Part shown: piece after piece, positions 14,345 through 16,656 of the stretch | Position numbering within the stretch: position 1 is the stretch's first letter | How the letters are laid out: each line of letters opens with the position of its first letter | Assembly: GCA_024640385.1 (NCBI GenBank) | Contig: JAHEFC010000015.1 | Span: 3,215 to 19,870, forward strand | DNA: 16,656 bases | Source of the DNA: Sphingobacteriales bacterium | GTDB taxonomy: Bacteria > Bacteroidota > Bacteroidia > Chitinophagales > Chitinophagaceae | Direction of reading: 5' to 3' | Program-made: the position numbers and the translations under genes | Notes under the pieces: model-generated | Seen by the model: the letters and a program-made list of their open reading frames with translations, nothing else | Told to the model about the DNA's origin: nothing | Database searches by the model: none

Positions 14345-15475
14345 ATGATGATCAGTTACGATCATATCGTCATAGGCGTGGGGTCCATGGGATCGGCAGC
14401 ATGCTATCATTTAGCCAGGCGTGGCAGATCTGTTTTAGGCCTGGAACAGTTCACCATACCACATGAATTGGGATCACATGCAGGAGAAACCAGGATCATC
14501 CGGAAAGCCTATTTCGAGCATCCGGATTATATCCCCTTGCTGATCAGGGCTTATGAGAACTGGCAGGAACTGACGGAACGTTCGGGTAAACAACTATACC
14601 ATAAAACAGGTTTGTTCTACGCAGCCCCAAAAGGCCATGAACTGATCAACAGTATCAGGAGATCTGCGGAACTGTACAACATTCCACTTGAATCGGGTGT
14701 GCCAACAAAATTTAGTTTACCAACTGGCTACGAATCTTTGTTTGAACCGGATGCAGGTTATGTGGAACCGGAAAATACGATAAGGGCACTCGTACATCAT
14801 GCTATTGATTTGGGTGCTGAAATTCATGAGCGGGAACAGGTATTGGGGTGGAATGGCGGAGGGCAGCCTGGGTATGTTACTGTTCGAACCAATATTGCTG
14901 AATACAGATGTAAGAAACTTATAGTCACAGCCGGGGCCTGGTCTGCAAAAATGATCCCGGGAATTGATAAACATCTAAGGGTAACGCGGCAGGTACTGGC
15001 CTGGCTCAAACCGGCAGAACCCGAACAATTCACCAAAGAAAAATTTCCCTGTTGGCTTATTGCTACTGAAAATGATAAAGGCGCCTATTATGGGTTTCCC
15101 ATCATCCCCTCACATTTGGGCGCGTTGAAGTTTGCATATCATTATCCCGGCAGCGACACAGAGGCTGATTCTGTAAACAGGAAGGTTGTAATTGAAGACA
15201 CAGAGAATCTTCTTGACTTTGCCCGAAAATTTTTACCGCCGGCATCTGGTGAGATAGAAAGCACAAAGGTTTGCCTGTATTCCAATTCGCCAGACGAAAA
15301 TTTTGTGATCGATAATCTTGCGGGCATGGAAGATCAGGTTTGTGTGGCCTGGGGGTTCTCGGGTCATGGGTTCAAGTTTGTTCCCGTAGTTGGAGAGATC
15401 CTGGCGGATCTTGCCATGTACGGGAAAACATCATTGCCAATAGAATTTCTGAATGCCGGGAGATTTTCTGCCTGA
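14345..15475 (+). CDS. solA: FAD-dependent N-methyl amino-acid oxidase (monomeric sarcosine oxidase / SolA type)
   Basis: A 376-residue cytoplasmic flavoenzyme of the MSOX/N-methyltryptophan oxidase family. It has the N-terminal dinucleotide-binding GVGSMG loop (residues 11-16), SHAGETRIIR at 44-53, TAGAWS at 195-200, Cys310 in KVCLYSNSPDENFVID (the expected covalent 8-alpha-S-cysteinyl flavin site) and WGFSGHGFKFVPVVGE near 336-351. These enzymes oxidatively demethylate N-methyl amino acids with O2, releasing formaldehyde and H2O2. The length fits the family. The frame extends to TTG codons at 14339 and 14342, but the ATGs at 14345 and 14348 place the flavin loop correctly; I use 14345. The substrate (sarcosine, N-methyltryptophan or other) is not resolved, so the symbol is by family resemblance only. 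The gene stands alone on its strand. Confidence 0.88.
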   Translation: MMISYDHIVIGVGSMGSAACYHLARRGRSVLGLEQFTIPHELGSHAGETRIIRKAYFEHPDYIPLLIRAYENWQELTERSGKQLYHKTGLFYAAPKGHELINSIRRSAELYNIPLESGVPTKFSLPTGYESLFEPDAGYVEPENTIRALVHHAIDLGAEIHEREQVLGWNGGGQPGYVTVRTNIAEYRCKKLIVTAGAWSAKMIPGIDKHLRVTRQVLAWLKPAEPEQFTKEKFPCWLIATENDKGAYYGFPIIPSHLGALKFAYHYPGSDTEADSVNRKVVIEDTENLLDFARKFLPPASGEIESTKVCLYSNSPDENFVIDNLAGMEDQVCVAWGFSGHGFKFVPVVGEILADLAMYGKTSLPIEFLNAGRFSA

Positions 15476-15478
15476 TAG

Positions 15479-15506
15479 AAAAAACCCCGCCCGTAAGCAG
15501 GCAGGG
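15479..15506 (-). terminator. Intrinsic terminator of the T9SS-secreted protein gene
   Basis: On the minus strand a GC-rich stem (CCCTGCCTG pairing with CGGGCGGGG through 9 pairs, two of them G-T; loop CTTA) is followed directly by six T. It lies 30 bases after the stop of the minus-strand secreted-protein gene and 4 bases past the end of the oxidase gene. No T-run follows the stem on the plus strand, so it serves mainly the minus-strand gene. Confidence 0.85.
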
Positions 15507-15535
15507 CTCGTATTTAAGGATTAAGGCTTTATTCT

Positions 15536-16656
15536 CTAGTTCCTGATAATTTTGCCTGTTCTCATCTCTTTACCCACGATCACTTTATAGAACAGAAGGT
15601 TCTGCTTCATCCCGCTGAAATCTACCAATGTTTCAGCCCCTTTGTTCAGGCTGACCTTTTTATCAGCAACGATCTGTCCCAGGTTATTTATGATCATCAC
15701 ATGGCCATCCCCTGATTCAGGAGAAAGGATCCTGATCCTGAATGAACCCTGGTGTGGATTCGGATAAACTCCGGTTGTGAACGGCATCACCTGCATCATG
15801 GCCTGTGATGGCGCCCTCACGGTCCCTATACTTTGGGATACGGACAATGAATAGCAGAGATATGACAATCCTCCTGTTATGCTTACATAGTATGTAGTAC
15901 CTCCAAGCAACGAATACTGTTTAGTGGTTGCTGTGGAATTTGAAGGCGTTAATGCCGGGGCATTATTACCTGCGGGATAAATATTAAATGTAAATGCAGT
16001 TGTTGGATGGGTCAGTGTAACGATATAGGTACCTGATGTTGATGTATTGAATTTGAACCAATCAGCTACATCTGTTGACAATGCGATCCTTGCATTGACG
16101 GGAACACCTGCAGTGATCTGCTTAGCGTTGTTCTTACTGTTGTTGGATTCAAATTCATCAGAGCCATTATCGGTAATGGTAATGATCTTTGAAGTAGTGC
16201 AATTATTGGCATCTTTCACCCAAACCGTGTAAGTACCGCCGCCATAAAAACCCGAGAAGGATCCGGAACCCTGGTATTGTCCATTATCCAGTTTGTATTG
16301 GTAAGGTGATGTGCCGCCGGCGCCTGTTGCCGTAATTGTTCCGGGTGTATTACACCCTGTTGCATTTGTGCCTTTTGCGGTCAGACTCAATGCTGCAGCA
16401 GGCTGAGTGATGGTATAGGTTTTTGTAAGCACACAGCCGCTGCCCAGGTCTGTAACAGCAATGGTATAGTTACCTGGCAACAAACCGGAAATGTCTTCAG
16501 ATGTAGCACTTATTCCTCCGGTCCACTGCACCAGGAATCCTGCACCCGAACCTCCATTGAGCGTGATGTCTATGGAACCTGTAGCTGTTCCCCTGCAGAG
16601 TACATTGTTTACAACAGCATTTATAAGAATCTCAGGCTGTGAAGGTAGATTCACAT
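15536..16656 (-). CDS. C-terminal part of a large T9SS-secreted SprB-repeat protein (N terminus beyond window)
   Basis: The frame is open to the right edge; the first visible complete codon is a GTG that is probably internal, so only the last 373 or so residues are seen. In order: a SprB-type repeat (about 8-85, with LCRGTATGSIDI and LLPGNYTIAVTD), a second related repeat (about 88-162, with GCNTPGTITATGAGGTSPYQY and TYTVWVKDANNC), a prepeptidase-C-terminal-like beta domain (about 166-275, with DEFESNNSKNNAKQI and TTYYVSITGG), and a T9SS type A sorting domain (about 294-372, starting GVYPNPHQGSF, ending RTGKIIRN). The protein is exported through the type IX system and attached to or released from the cell surface. 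Such repeat proteins act as adhesins or carry enzymes at the N terminus, which is not visible. A strong terminator follows. Confidence 0.92.
   Translation of the reverse strand, partial: VNLPSQPEILINAVVNNVLCRGTATGSIDITLNGGSGAGFLVQWTGGISATSEDISGLLPGNYTIAVTDLGSGCVLTKTYTITQPAAALSLTAKGTNATGCNTPGTITATGAGGTSPYQYKLDNGQYQGSGSFSGFYGGGTYTVWVKDANNCTTSKIITITDNGSDEFESNNSKNNAKQITAGVPVNARIALSTDVADWFKFNTSTSGTYIVTLTHPTTAFTFNIYPAGNNAPALTPSNSTATTKQYSLLGGTTYYVSITGGLSYLCYSLSVSQSIGTVRAPSQAMMQVMPFTTGVYPNPHQGSFRIRILSPESGDGHVMIINNLGQIVADKKVSLNKGAETLVDFSGMKQNLLFYKVIVGKEMRTGKIIRN

Overview
The window looks like Bacteroidota chromosome, most likely a soil or freshwater member of the Chitinophagaceae; the family is an inference. 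Reasons: signal peptides ending in Ala-Gln or Phe-Ser-Gln; a TonB-dependent receptor with a carboxypeptidase-regulatory-like N-terminal domain; a secreted protein ending in a type IX secretion (T9SS) sorting domain; DUF4870, DUF2752 and TM2 proteins together; few Shine-Dalgarno sites; and tandem heptamer arrays that read as Arg-Leu-Gln-Val-Ala-Gly. No rRNA, tRNA, insertion sequence, phage gene or CRISPR array is visible. Genes are dense, and no gene-free stretch reaches 300 bases.

Layout. (1) 1-3351, all minus strand: a Vat-type acetyltransferase, then after 6 bases a secreted glycoside-hydrolase-like protein, then a heptamer array and a LacI-family regulator cut by the left edge. (2) 3412-6419, plus strand: a small membrane-anchored protein of unknown function, a hairpin, and a TonB-dependent receptor. 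(3) 6461-10068, minus strand: a VOC protein, a beta-lactamase-fold serine hydrolase, a secreted amidohydrolase, a second heptamer array and a secreted NTF2-like protein. (4) 10166-12241, plus strand: a penicillin-acylase-type Ntn hydrolase, divergent from the VOC gene across a region with a perfect 10-base inverted repeat. (5) 12225-14198, minus strand: a compact operon TM2 - DUF2752 - DUF4870 - M48 metalloprotease, whose last gene overlaps the acylase tail by 17 bases. (6) 14345-15475, plus strand: an FAD-dependent N-methyl amino-acid oxidase of the MSOX/SolA type. (7) 15536 to the right edge, minus strand: the C-terminal part of a large SprB-repeat, T9SS-secreted protein, followed by a clear intrinsic terminator.

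Working together. The receptor imports an unknown ligand and has no SusD partner. Regions 3 and 4 hold several secreted amide- or ester-cleaving enzymes and could form a periplasmic degradation or detoxification set; this is inference from neighbourhood only. The best candidate for an undescribed functional unit is the four-gene TM2/DUF2752/DUF4870/M48 operon, which resembles a membrane-integrity or stress module. Most other genes belong to recognisable families with unknown substrates.
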